DNA of 20,675 bases from SKKL01 sp046543225 (GCA_046543225.1 JBKGZW010000035.1:1-20675); one strand, 5' to 3'. Positions 7,398 to 14,113 are shown, numbered from the stretch's first letter. Notes: generated by a model not told the origin, from the sequence alone. A program made the numbers and translations.

Positions 7398-8986
7398 GGC
7401 GACCCATCCTCCTCGGCGGCTTCGGTGAACAGGGGACGCTCGTCCTCCACGACCGGCGCCTCGGCGAAGTTGCCGATCGGCGGCGGCGAGGTGGTGGCCC
7501 ACTCGAGGGTGTGGCCGCCCCACGGGTCGTCGGGGGCCCCGGCGCTCCCGCGGCCCCGCAGCATCGCCGCGGTCAGCGCGAGCACGGCGAGCAGGGCGAT
7601 GACGGTGCCGGCGGCGGCCACCGAGTTGAGCGCGGTGATCGGATCGTCGACCTCGCCGGGGGGCACCACGTCGAGCTGGTCGAGCGCGCCGGCGACCATC
7701 AGTGGGACCGTGGACACGAACGCCCCGATGAACAGCAACGGACCGAGAACCTTGGCCGCTCCATCGGTGAGCACCCGCCCGTAGAGCTTGGGTGCCCAGT
7801 ACCAGACGCCGGAGAACACCGCCAGGGCCACGGCGAGCACGGTGAGCTGCATCTGGCCCACCTGCCAGGTGGTGCCGCTGAGCTCGAGCGGTTCGATCAC
7901 CGCGAGCGCCCCGGCGACGGTGGCGCCGAGCAGCACCAGCCCGGCGCACAGCGCCATGATCAGCGAACCCGCGGGACGGACCTTGCCCTGCTGCATCGTG
8001 TCGCCGCCGAGGGCCAGCACCATCAGCACCGGCAGGATCGCCAGGATCCCGAACCCGACATAGAGCGGTTCGTCGAAGAGGTCGGTGGGCACCAGCGCCG
8101 GCTGGGCCCACGCACCGATCGACAGCACCCCGAACAGGCCGAGGGCGACGAAGAGCACGTCGATGAAGCGCTGCCGGGCCCGGGCGAACACCGGGATCTG
8201 GTCGGCGGCGATGCCCAGCACCGGGATGGCCACGGCATAGATCTGGGGCTGGCTCATCACCCAGCTGAGCTGGCCGAGGATGGCGTCGTTGGCGCCCCAC
8301 AGCACCTGGGCGTGGCGGTGGTCGAGGTAGATGAGGGCCAGGTTGGCGACCGCCACCGGCAGGGTGAGCAGCCAGATCGACCCCGCGACCAGCATCGAGA
8401 AGGTGAACGCCGGCACCCGGCGCAACGTCATGCCGGTGGTGCGCAGGCCCAAGATGGTGGTGAGCACACAGACCGTGGCCAGCAACAGCGAGACGATGAG
8501 CAGGCCGGTGGCCAGGATCCACAGGTCGGTGCCCTCCAGATCGGAACCGCCGGGCCCGCCGCCGAGGAGGGAGCCGGCGATCCACAGCCCGGCGCCGAGC
8601 ACCCATCCCCACAGCGAGAGCGCGGCGGCCCGGCCGAAGGCGAGCGTGGACGCGCCCACCTGGAGGGGGACGACCACCATGGCCAGCCCCAGCAGGGCGG
8701 GCAGGGCGAACAGGAGCAGCAGGCCCAACCGGTGGAAGCCCATGACCTGGGCCACCGAGTCGGCGGTGACGATCTCGAACGAGGTGTTGGAGATGCGCTC
8801 GAGGTCGATCACCAGACCGGTGACGAGGGTGGCGATCAACCCGAGGATCGACACCCCGAGGAACATCCGGCCGATGCGCTTGTGATCACCGGTGGCGACG
8901 ACCGACGCCAGGTCGCTGTCGGGACGTGCCTGGCCTGCTGCGGCCTCGGTCGCCTCGGCCTCCGGTGCGGTCTCGGTGATCGTCAT
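7394..8986 (-). CDS. Non-catalytic subunit I-like protein (heme-copper oxidase fold, metal ligands lost)
   Basis: This 530-residue polytopic protein heads the oxidase operon. It aligns with ctaD along its length: TGDHKRIG with TVDHKKIG, VPLQVGA with IPLQIGA, SQPQIYAVAIP with GHPEVYLMILP, GAWAQPA with GVWAHHM, GVWYWAPK with GFYYWWPK, and the C-terminal DPWGGHTLEW with DPWDSRTIEW. Of the six invariant histidines only the first heme a ligand is kept (His85). CuB ligands are Gln246 and Gln295-Pro296. The heme a3/heme a His pair falls in QVGQMQ (375-380), with no histidine. Tyr250 is retained, but the proton-path Glu is Gln248 and the D-channel Asp is Thr114. The frame is intact and helices are well formed, so it is not a decayed gene. 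An automated label of oxidase subunit I would be misleading: it cannot hold the binuclear centre. A scaffold, assembly or regulatory role is possible. Confidence 0.88.
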   Translation of the reverse strand: MTITETAPEAEATEAAAGQARPDSDLASVVATGDHKRIGRMFLGVSILGLIATLVTGLVIDLERISNTSFEIVTADSVAQVMGFHRLGLLLLFALPALLGLAMVVVPLQVGASTLAFGRAAALSLWGWVLGAGLWIAGSLLGGGPGGSDLEGTDLWILATGLLIVSLLLATVCVLTTILGLRTTGMTLRRVPAFTFSMLVAGSIWLLTLPVAVANLALIYLDHRHAQVLWGANDAILGQLSWVMSQPQIYAVAIPVLGIAADQIPVFARARQRFIDVLFVALGLFGVLSIGAWAQPALVPTDLFDEPLYVGFGILAILPVLMVLALGGDTMQQGKVRPAGSLIMALCAGLVLLGATVAGALAVIEPLELSGTTWQVGQMQLTVLAVALAVFSGVWYWAPKLYGRVLTDGAAKVLGPLLFIGAFVSTVPLMVAGALDQLDVVPPGEVDDPITALNSVAAAGTVIALLAVLALTAAMLRGRGSAGAPDDPWGGHTLEWATTSPPPIGNFAEAPVVEDERPLFTEAAEEDGSP

Positions 8987-9035
8987 TGATGCGCGTGCCT
9001 CGACGGGGTGAGCGGTGCTCCACCGGCCACACGGT

Positions 9036-9054
9036 TCGCGGGACCGACCCGCGA
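9036..9054. promoter_or_regulatory. Short inverted repeat in the leader of the oxidase operon
   Basis: TCGCGGG and CCCGCGA form a perfect 7-base stem around a 5-base loop. It lies in the 175-base gap between ctaB (ends 9162) and the first gene of the oxidase operon (starts 8986). No T-run follows on either strand, so it is not a typical terminator. It could be part of the operon's 5' leader. A TANNNT-like TAATGT on the minus strand near 9107-9112 is a possible -10, without a clear -35. Nothing else is recognisable in the gap. Confidence 0.35.
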
Positions 9055-9161
9055 CCCCCGCGACGAACAGAGCACCTCGTCAGAGTGGGAACAACTACGG
9101 AGCCGGACATTACACAGGACCGCTCCCCCGCTTCGAACTGACACCTCGCGAACCGCGCCGA

Positions 9162-10058
9162 TCACGTGGGGACCACCACGAAGACATCCAGGGTCATGGC
9201 GCCGAACAGCAACATGACATAGGTGATCGACCAGCCGAAGAGCCGCATGGCGTTGCGGGTGTCGGGCTGGCGGTACAGCTCGACGGCGAACCAGGTGAAG
9301 GCCCCGCCGAGCACCACGGCGCTCCCTCCATAGATCCAGCCCATGTCCGCCACCGGCCAGAACAGCAGCGTGAGCGCCCAGAGCACCAGGGTGTAGCCGA
9401 TGATGCGGATCGAGGTGGTCCGCAGGCTGGCCACCGACGGCAACATGGGGACGTTGGCCGCGCTGTAGTCGTCCTTGTACTTGACCGCCAGGGCCCAGAA
9501 GTGGGGAGGGGTCCAGTAGAAGATGACGGCGAAGAGCACCACCGGGGGCCAGTCGAGCGAGTTGGTGACCGCCGACCACCCGACCAGGACCGGCACCGCG
9601 CCCGCTGCTCCACCGATGACGATGTTGCGTTCGGAGCTGCGCTTGAGCCACAGCGTGTACACGAAGACATAGAACAGGCAGGCGCTGACCGCGAGCACCG
9701 CACTCAACAGGTTCACCAGCGCCCACAGCCACAGGAACGCCACGATCTCGATGCCCACGGCGAACACGAGGGCGCTGCGGGGCGTGATGATGCCGGTGAC
9801 GAGCGGGCGGTTCTTGGTCCGCTCCATGACCGCATCGATGTCGCGATCGACGTACATGTTGATGGCGTTCGCCCCACCCGCGGCCAGGGTCCCGCCGACG
9901 ACGGTGGCGACGATGAGCCACAGCGACGGCAGACCGCGCTGGGCGACCACCATCGTCGGGACCGTGGTCACGAGCAGCAGCTCGATGATCCTGGGCTTGG
10001 TGAGCGCCACGTAGGCAGCGAGCCGTGCGCGGAGCGATGGGGACGCGGTCCGGAGCAC
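9162..10058 (-). CDS. ctaB: Protoheme IX farnesyltransferase (heme O synthase)
   Basis: This 298-residue UbiA-family enzyme attaches a farnesyl group to heme B to give heme O, the precursor of heme A. The first Asp-rich motif NMYVDRDID has Asn67, Asp71 and Asp75. The family stretch KRSSERNIVIGGAAGA follows, and the second conserved motif KYKDDYSAANVPMLP lies near residue 195. About nine helices are visible, a normal count and length. Two adjacent GTG codons (10061 and 10058) could start it. I choose 10058 because a TAGCCT -10 box lies exactly at -12 to -7 from it, as in leaderless actinobacterial genes, and there is no Shine-Dalgarno sequence. It is divergent from ctaA and upstream of the oxidase operon on the same strand. 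Confidence 0.95.
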   Translation of the reverse strand: MLRTASPSLRARLAAYVALTKPRIIELLLVTTVPTMVVAQRGLPSLWLIVATVVGGTLAAGGANAINMYVDRDIDAVMERTKNRPLVTGIITPRSALVFAVGIEIVAFLWLWALVNLLSAVLAVSACLFYVFVYTLWLKRSSERNIVIGGAAGAVPVLVGWSAVTNSLDWPPVVLFAVIFYWTPPHFWALAVKYKDDYSAANVPMLPSVASLRTTSIRIIGYTLVLWALTLLFWPVADMGWIYGGSAVVLGGAFTWFAVELYRQPDTRNAMRLFGWSITYVMLLFGAMTLDVFVVVPT

Positions 10059-10064
10059 CACCGC

Positions 10065-10070
10065 AGGCTA
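10065..10070 (-). promoter_or_regulatory. -10 box (TAGCCT) of a leaderless ctaB transcript
   Basis: TAGCCT on the minus strand fits TANNNT and sits at -12 to -7 from the GTG at 10058, so transcription would begin at the start codon itself. TTGGCC lies 18 bases upstream as a possible -35. Confidence 0.55.
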
Positions 10071-10125
10071 CGGCGGCGTGTCTGCCGGGGCCAAGCCGAC
10101 CTGGCTCACCGGGGCCGCCGACCCG

Positions 10126-10131
10126 TAGCAT
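10126..10131 (+). promoter_or_regulatory. -10 box (TAGCAT) of a leaderless ctaA transcript
   Basis: TAGCAT sits at -12 to -7 from the GTG at 10138, the spacing expected when the transcript begins at the start codon. GGAGG directly abuts the GTG with no spacer, too close to act as a normal ribosome binding site. It mirrors the ctaB promoter 60 bases away. Confidence 0.55.
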
Positions 10132-10137
10132 CGGAGG

Positions 10138-11130
10138 GTGGCTCGCGACCCGAACTCGGCTCCGCGCCAGGTGTCTCCGATCTCGTTCCGGCGGATCACC
10201 CTGGCCGTCCTCGCCGCTCAGATCCTGATCGTCCTGTCGGGTGCGGCCGTGCGCCTCACCGGCTCCGGTCTCGGCTGCTCGGACTGGCCGAGGTGCGAGC
10301 AGGACCGTCTGGTGGCGCCGCTCGAGCTCCATCCGATGATCGAGTTCATCAACCGATGTGTCTCGTTCGTGGTGGTCGCCACCGTGGTGCTGGCGATCTG
10401 GGGCGCGCTGCGACGTGTCCCCTACCGACGAGACCTGCTCGACCTGGTGTGGTGGATCACCGCCATCACCGCGGCACAGATCGTGCTCGGCGGCATCACC
10501 GTGCGGACCGACCTGTGGCCCCCGGTCGTCATGGCCCACTTCCTGTTGTCGATGATCCTGATCTGGATCGCGGTGACCCTCCACCACCGGGCGACGGTCG
10601 CCACCCGCGAGGATCCCGCCTCGACGAGCGCGGTGTCGGCCATCAGCGCCCGGCTCAACGTCGCCCTGGCCTGGGTGCTCGCCGCGGTCCTGCTCACCGG
10701 CACCGTGGTCACCGCCTCGGGGCCCCACGGCGGCGACGCACAGGCCGAACGGCTCGGCTTCTATGTCCCCACCGTCGCCCGCATCCACGCCGTCACTGCC
10801 CTGGTGTTCCTCGCGGTGCTGCTCGTCACCATCCAGGCGGTGCGCACGAAGCCGGGCGCGCACCGGCTCCTGCGGGCGGCGACCATCACCCTGCAGGCGG
10901 TGATCGTCCAGGGCGCGATCGGCTACTACCAGTACCTCAACGGCGTGCCGGAGCTGGTCGTGTTCCTGCACGTGGCCGGTTCGATGGCGGTGCTCGGCAC
11001 CACCGTCTGGTTCGTGCTCGAACACCGCCGACACGAGCAGCCCGACGAGCCCGCGACCGAGCGCGGCGCCAGCGTCGATGGGACCCTGGACGCGCCCGCC
11101 GATCCCCTCACCCCGCCGATCGCACCATGA
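10138..11130 (+). CDS. ctaA: Heme A synthase (CtaA/COX15 family)
   Basis: This 330-residue, eight-helix membrane enzyme oxidises the heme O methyl group to the formyl of heme A. Helix 1 ends in SGAAVRLTGSGLGC, leading to the outer Cys pair Cys47 and Cys53 (CSDWPRC). The catalytic Glu69 is in IEFINR. The usual first heme-ligand His of EFxHR is Asn72, which I recall as normal for actinobacterial CtaA. The other conserved histidines are His134 (MAHF), His217 (RIHA) and His278 (FLHV). The tail after residue 300 is polar. Its stop overlaps the clpS start (ATGA at 11127-11130), so the two are probably co-translated. It supplies the cofactor of the neighbouring oxidase. Confidence 0.94.
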   Translation: MARDPNSAPRQVSPISFRRITLAVLAAQILIVLSGAAVRLTGSGLGCSDWPRCEQDRLVAPLELHPMIEFINRCVSFVVVATVVLAIWGALRRVPYRRDLLDLVWWITAITAAQIVLGGITVRTDLWPPVVMAHFLLSMILIWIAVTLHHRATVATREDPASTSAVSAISARLNVALAWVLAAVLLTGTVVTASGPHGGDAQAERLGFYVPTVARIHAVTALVFLAVLLVTIQAVRTKPGAHRLLRAATITLQAVIVQGAIGYYQYLNGVPELVVFLHVAGSMAVLGTTVWFVLEHRRHEQPDEPATERGASVDGTLDAPADPLTPPIAP

Positions 11131-11417
11131 GCTCCACCGCCCCCGTCGAACTGGACGACCCGGTCACCGACCGCGACAGCGAGCTCGACCCGCCGTGGGT
11201 CGTCATCGTCTGGAACGACCCGATCAACCTCATGTCGTATGTGACCTTCGTGTTCCAGAAGCTCTTCGGCTACAGCCGCGAGAAGGCCACCCGGCTCATG
11301 ATGCAGGTGCACCACGAGGGCAGGGCGGTGGTCTCCAACGGCACCCGCGAGGAAGCCGAGATCGACGTCTTCCGGCTCCACGAGCACGGCCTCTGGGCCA
11401 CGATGCAGCAGGACTGA
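11127..11417 (+). CDS. clpS: ATP-dependent Clp protease adaptor ClpS
   Basis: This 96-residue adaptor delivers N-degron substrates to the ClpA/ClpC-ClpP protease. A disordered acidic N-terminus (1-22) leads to VIVWNDPINLMSYV (26-39), where Asn30 and Asp31 form the N-degron pocket. The helix KLFGYSREKATRLMMQVHHEG (45-65) carries the conserved VHxxG. The length is normal for actinobacteria. It is sandwiched between ctaA, with a four-base overlap, and the DUF2017 gene, with a 3-base gap. The clpS-DUF2017 pair is common in actinobacteria; the coupling to ctaA is less expected. Confidence 0.95.
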   Translation: MSSTAPVELDDPVTDRDSELDPPWVVIVWNDPINLMSYVTFVFQKLFGYSREKATRLMMQVHHEGRAVVSNGTREEAEIDVFRLHEHGLWATMQQD

Positions 11418-11420
11418 GCG

Positions 11421-11894
11421 ATGCGCCGCCTGTTCCGCAAACCCTGGGTGGCGCGCGACCGTCAGGGACGGTTCACCCTCGACCTCCCCGACGGTGTCCG
11501 CCAGGCGCTGCTGCACCTGGGCGACGAGCTGCGGGACCTGCTGACGAGCAACCACGACGCGGTCCGCCGCGTCTTTCCCGTGGCCTATCCCGACGACCCC
11601 GACCGCGAGGCCGGCTATCAGGCGCTGATCCGCGGCGAACTGGTCGATCGCCACCAGGCGGGGATCGTCCTCATCGCCGAGACCATCGACGCCGACGAGC
11701 TGACCGAGGACCAGCTCGGAGCCTGGCTGACCACCGTCAACGCCCTGCGGCTCGTGCTCGGGACCTCGCTGGGGCTCGACGAGGAGGACGACCTCGACAT
11801 CGACGACGACGACCCGCGGTTCCCGGTCGTTCAGCTCTACCAGGTGCTCACCATCTTGTTGGACGACATCGTCAACGCGCTCGAGGGCGCCTGA
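11421..11894 (+). CDS. DUF2017 family protein
   Basis: This 157-residue soluble protein of unknown function belongs to a family that I recognise mainly by its position right after clpS and by the pattern of an Arg-rich N-terminus, a helical middle and WLTTVNALRLVLGTSLG (105-121). An acidic run (about 122-133) follows, then a C-terminal helix QLYQVLTILLDDIVNAL. No catalytic motif is visible. It is probably co-transcribed with ctaA and clpS. It ends 9 bases before the convergent gene at 11904. A role in ClpS/Clp proteolysis is only suggested by context. Confidence 0.85.
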   Translation: MRRLFRKPWVARDRQGRFTLDLPDGVRQALLHLGDELRDLLTSNHDAVRRVFPVAYPDDPDREAGYQALIRGELVDRHQAGIVLIAETIDADELTEDQLGAWLTTVNALRLVLGTSLGLDEEDDLDIDDDDPRFPVVQLYQVLTILLDDIVNALEGA

Positions 11895-11903
11895 ACCGAC
11901 GCC

Positions 11904-13364
11904 CTACCGTCGACGGCAGGCTCGCAGCGAGTCCCGCAACAGCACCTCGAAGCGATCGCCGCCCTCGTCGACGCCGTCGTCATCATCGTCGGGGGTCAGC
12001 AGCGCCAGACCGTCCAGCGCCAGGTCGGCGACGCACTCGGCCTCGGCGCGGGTGGCGTCGTCGAAGCGCAGCTCGGCCAGCAGCCGCGTGCGGATCACCG
12101 GCACCGATGCGGCGACACCGGGCTCGACCACCAGCTCGGGGGCCACGCCGGGCTCCACCTCACAGGACCGCAACGTGACCACCCGGTTCTGGCGTTCGAC
12201 CGACGCATCCGCGTCCGACGGAGCCGCGGTCGCCCACGCCTCGAACTGCTCCTCGAACAGGTCCGAACCGATCCCGTCGCGCCCGACCACCGCGAGCGCC
12301 ACGCAGCGTCGACCGTCCGGGTCGCGAGTGACCACATGGATGTCGCCGGCCCACTCCCCCGCGGCCTCCAGCGCGTCGAGGGCGTCGACGCGCAACGACA
12401 GCAGCACATAGAGGGTCGCGGCGCCGATGTTGCCCTCGGCGAGCACCTCGGCGCCCTCGGGAACCGACGGGGTCGGCACGCCGACCCGCTCGAACCCCTC
12501 GAACCCGATCCAGGGGTCGAGCAGCTCCAGCTCGGTGCGGGGCAACCCGGTGAGCAGGGCGTCGACGGTGCTCCAGTTCAGCTCGCGCTCGTCGTCGTCG
12601 GCGCTGGCATCGGCCAGCGCCAGTTCGAGGAGCGGACCACCCAAGGCCTCGGGCAGGGTGGCCAGGGTGGCGACCAGGTCCACCGGGCCGTCACCTCCGG
12701 TGTCGTCCTCGTGCGCGTCCCACTCCTCCGCGTCGTCGGCATCGAGCTCGGCGACATAGCGGAAGGCCATGACGTCGCCGGCTCCGACGGCCACCCCCCG
12801 GGCCCCGGCCCCGCGGCGCGACCCATCGAAGGTCGACGCGTCCGAGAGCCCGAAGCGTTGGTCGTGCCAGGCCATCCCCAGGGCGGCGACCAGCTCGACC
12901 TCGGTGACCAGGTCGAATCCGTCCCCGCCCCGATCGCGCACGACGATCCGCTCCTCGCCCACCAGGTAGCGCGCCGTGCGGTGCTCGACCAGGACCTCGG
13001 TCGCGACGTCGGCCACCACCGCATCGGTGTCGTCGGCATCGGTGACGAGGGCGAGCGACCTCGCCAGGTCGAGCGTGGCCTCGATGTCGATCCGCTCGTC
13101 CCCGGTGGGCCCGTCGGCATCCGCACCCACCGCGGCGGCGAACTCGGCGTCGGAGACCACGTCGATCCGGACCGGGTGCGCGAAGCCGCGACCCCGCTCG
13201 GTCTCGACGAAGTCCACCAGGTCGACCACCGCCGGGTCCCACGCGTCGGGATGATCCGGTCCCCGGTCGACCAGGACGAACCACACGACCGCACCGATGG
13301 CGGCCACGACCACCACCACGGCCAGGACGATCACCCGCGGCGAACGGCTGGGCAGGATGTCCAT
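11904..13364 (-). CDS. Membrane-anchored protein resembling a zinc protease that has lost HExxH
   Basis: This 486-residue protein has one N-terminal helix (residues 10-32, outside C-terminus likely) and a large acidic exported domain. The segment VDFVETERGRGFAHPVRIDVVSDAEF (50-75) and the later ARYLVGEERIVVR and DLVTEVELVAALGMAWHDQRFGL resemble an actinobacterial family of secreted putative metallopeptidases, in which that last stretch normally reads HELTHALxDQHF. Here the HExxH position is AALGM (160-164), while DQRFGL (168-173) is kept. If the match is right, this is a protease-fold protein without its zinc site. This rests on memory of the family. The ATG at 13364 has GAGGTGA upstream and starts just before the helix; an ATG at 13436 is poorer. 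Confidence 0.6.
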   Translation of the reverse strand: MDILPSRSPRVIVLAVVVVVAAIGAVVWFVLVDRGPDHPDAWDPAVVDLVDFVETERGRGFAHPVRIDVVSDAEFAAAVGADADGPTGDERIDIEATLDLARSLALVTDADDTDAVVADVATEVLVEHRTARYLVGEERIVVRDRGGDGFDLVTEVELVAALGMAWHDQRFGLSDASTFDGSRRGAGARGVAVGAGDVMAFRYVAELDADDAEEWDAHEDDTGGDGPVDLVATLATLPEALGGPLLELALADASADDDERELNWSTVDALLTGLPRTELELLDPWIGFEGFERVGVPTPSVPEGAEVLAEGNIGAATLYVLLSLRVDALDALEAAGEWAGDIHVVTRDPDGRRCVALAVVGRDGIGSDLFEEQFEAWATAAPSDADASVERQNRVVTLRSCEVEPGVAPELVVEPGVAASVPVIRTRLLAELRFDDATRAEAECVADLALDGLALLTPDDDDDGVDEGGDRFEVLLRDSLRACRRR

Positions 13365-13439
13365 GCTCACCTCACCCTTCGACACGAAACGGCCATGGGT
13401 GCATCCTGCCGCATTGGCAGACCGGCGCGGGCGCACTGC

Positions 13440-13445
13440 TAGAGT
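13440..13445 (+). promoter_or_regulatory. Candidate -10 box (TAGAGT) of the tRNA cluster
   Basis: TAGAGT lies 23 bases before tRNA-Glu and fits TANNNT. TTGGCA at 13414-13419 is a possible -35, but the 20-base spacer is long, so the assignment is tentative. Confidence 0.4.
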
Positions 13446-13468
13446 GACGGAGCCCTCATCGAGAGCGA

Positions 13469-13541
13469 GCCCCCATCGTCCAGCGGCCTAGGACGCCTCC
13501 CTTTCAAGGAGGTAACACGGGTTCAAATCCCGTTGGGGGTA
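13469..13541 (+). tRNA. tRNA-Glu (anticodon TTC)
   Basis: This is a 73-base cloverleaf. The acceptor stem pairs GCCCCCA with TGGGGGT and has one G:U pair. The anticodon stem CCTCC/GGAGG holds the loop CTTTCAA with anticodon TTC at 13503-13505. The T arm GTTCAAATC is standard. The discriminator is A and CCA is not encoded. Confidence 0.96.
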
Positions 13542-13569
13542 CTGTTCCCTCGCTGGTCGGGGGAACCGA

Positions 13570-13647
13570 GGTCCCGTGGTGCAGTTTGGAGTGCACGCTG
13601 GCCTGTCAAGCCAGAGGTCGCGGGTTCAAATCCCGTCGGGACCGCCA
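13570..13647 (+). tRNA. tRNA-Asp (anticodon GTC)
   Basis: The acceptor stem is GGTCCCG/CGGGACC with discriminator G at 13644. The CCA end is encoded at 13645-13647. The anticodon stem CTGGC/GCCAG holds the loop CTGTCAA with GTC at 13605-13607. The T arm GGTTCAAATCC is standard. It lies 28 bases after tRNA-Glu. Confidence 0.96.
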
Positions 13648-13685
13648 CCCTCGCCGCCCCCACCAGGGGGCAGCGGGGCCAGAAG

Positions 13686-13758
13686 GGTCGAGTAGCTCAG
13701 TAGGCAGAGCGTCCGCCTGAAAAGCGGAAGGTCCCCGGATCGACGCCGGGCTCGACCA
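13686..13758 (+). tRNA. tRNA-Phe (anticodon GAA)
   Basis: This is a 73-base cloverleaf with acceptor GGTCGAG/CTCGACC and discriminator A. The anticodon stem TCCGC/GCGGA holds the loop CTGAAAA with anticodon GAA. The T stem CCCGG/CCGGG encloses ATCGACG, so position 54, almost always T, is A. CCA is not encoded. The Glu-Asp-Phe order matches the tRNA cluster known from mycobacteria. Confidence 0.94.
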
Positions 13759-13764
13759 CTCGAT

Positions 13765-13808
13765 GTCGCCGGGCCAGCTCCCCACCGAGCTGGCCCGGCG
13801 ACGTTTCG
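13765..13808 (+). terminator. Strong hairpin terminator after the tRNA cluster
   Basis: A perfect 16-base inverted repeat (13765-13780 and 13787-13802) with a six-base loop is followed by GTTT. The stem is very GC-rich and starts 6 bases after tRNA-Phe. The T run is short, as often in high-GC genomes. Confidence 0.8.
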
Positions 13809-13827
13809 CCGACGGTCCGCTAGGTTG

Positions 13828-13846
13828 GATACCCCTACCAGGTATC
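13828..13846. promoter_or_regulatory. Palindromic operator candidate (CsoR-like) before the copper-chaperone gene
   Basis: GATACC and GGTATC flank a 7-base spacer in a 19-base palindrome. It is just downstream of a TAGGTT (-10 type, 13820-13825) and just upstream of the ribosome binding site. The left half reads TACCCCTA, as in many copper-sensing CsoR operators. It would cover the transcription start, a good place for repression. Confidence 0.45.
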
Positions 13847-13857
13847 GAGGAGGACCG

Positions 13858-14061
13858 ATGGCAGAGCTGACCGTCACCGTGCACGGGATGACCTGCGACC
13901 ACTGCGTCCGCGCCGTGACCGACGCCGTCACCGAGCTCGACGGGGTCGACGACGTCGCGGTCGACCTCGACCAGGGTCGGGTCGAGGTCAGCGGGTCGAA
14001 CGTGGACGAGCCCGCGGTGCGCGCCGCCATCGTCGAGGCCGGCTACGAGCCCGTCGCCTGA
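13858..14061 (+). CDS. Heavy-metal-associated (CopZ-like) copper chaperone
   Basis: This 67-residue single HMA domain has the ferredoxin-like fold pattern. The metal-binding loop GMTCDHC has Cys13 and Cys16, and the end EAGYEPV is typical of the family. Such proteins carry Cu(I) in the cytoplasm to CopA-type ATPases or regulators. GAGGAGGA ends three bases before the ATG at 13858. No copper ATPase or CsoR gene is next to it: the next gene is mgtE, 240 bases on, so it appears to be a single-gene unit. A link with copper supply for the CuA/CuB oxidase nearby is possible but unproven. Confidence 0.88.
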   Translation: MAELTVTVHGMTCDHCVRAVTDAVTELDGVDDVAVDLDQGRVEVSGSNVDEPAVRAAIVEAGYEPVA

Positions 14062-14084
14062 CCGGCGCCCCCACCCGACACCGG

Positions 14085-14113
14085 TTGCGGCTCCCGGCCG
14101 GCGCCGCCACACT
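14085..14113 (+). promoter_or_regulatory. Candidate promoter of mgtE
   Basis: TTGCGG (14085-14090) and CACACT (14108-14113) are separated by 17 bases. Transcription from about 14120 would include the whole structured leader before mgtE. The match is modest. Confidence 0.3.

Noticed and set aside
7394..8986. Label as functional cbb3- or aa3-type oxidase subunit I
   Set aside because: The fold is right but the CuB and heme a3 ligands are missing, so no active oxidase can be formed by this chain.
7388..8989. Long plus-strand open frame opposite the subunit I-like gene
   Set aside because: Low-complexity Gln/His/Gly/Arg protein; the minus-strand frame has clear membrane helices and homology to ctaD.
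9036..9054. Terminator after ctaB
   Set aside because: The 7-base stem has no T-run on the minus strand and lies over 100 bases after the ctaB stop, closer to the start of the oxidase operon.
8983..11034. Minus-strand open frame of 683 codons spanning ctaA and ctaB
   Set aside because: It runs antisense to ctaA and out of frame through ctaB, with no recognisable domain.
9015..11417. Plus-strand open frame of 800 codons ending in ClpS
   Set aside because: Only its last 96 codons are clpS. The rest is antisense to ctaB and out of frame with ctaA.
12336..13442. Plus-strand open frame opposite the protease-like gene
   Set aside because: Shadow frame without helices or motifs; the minus frame has a membrane anchor and a ribosome binding site.
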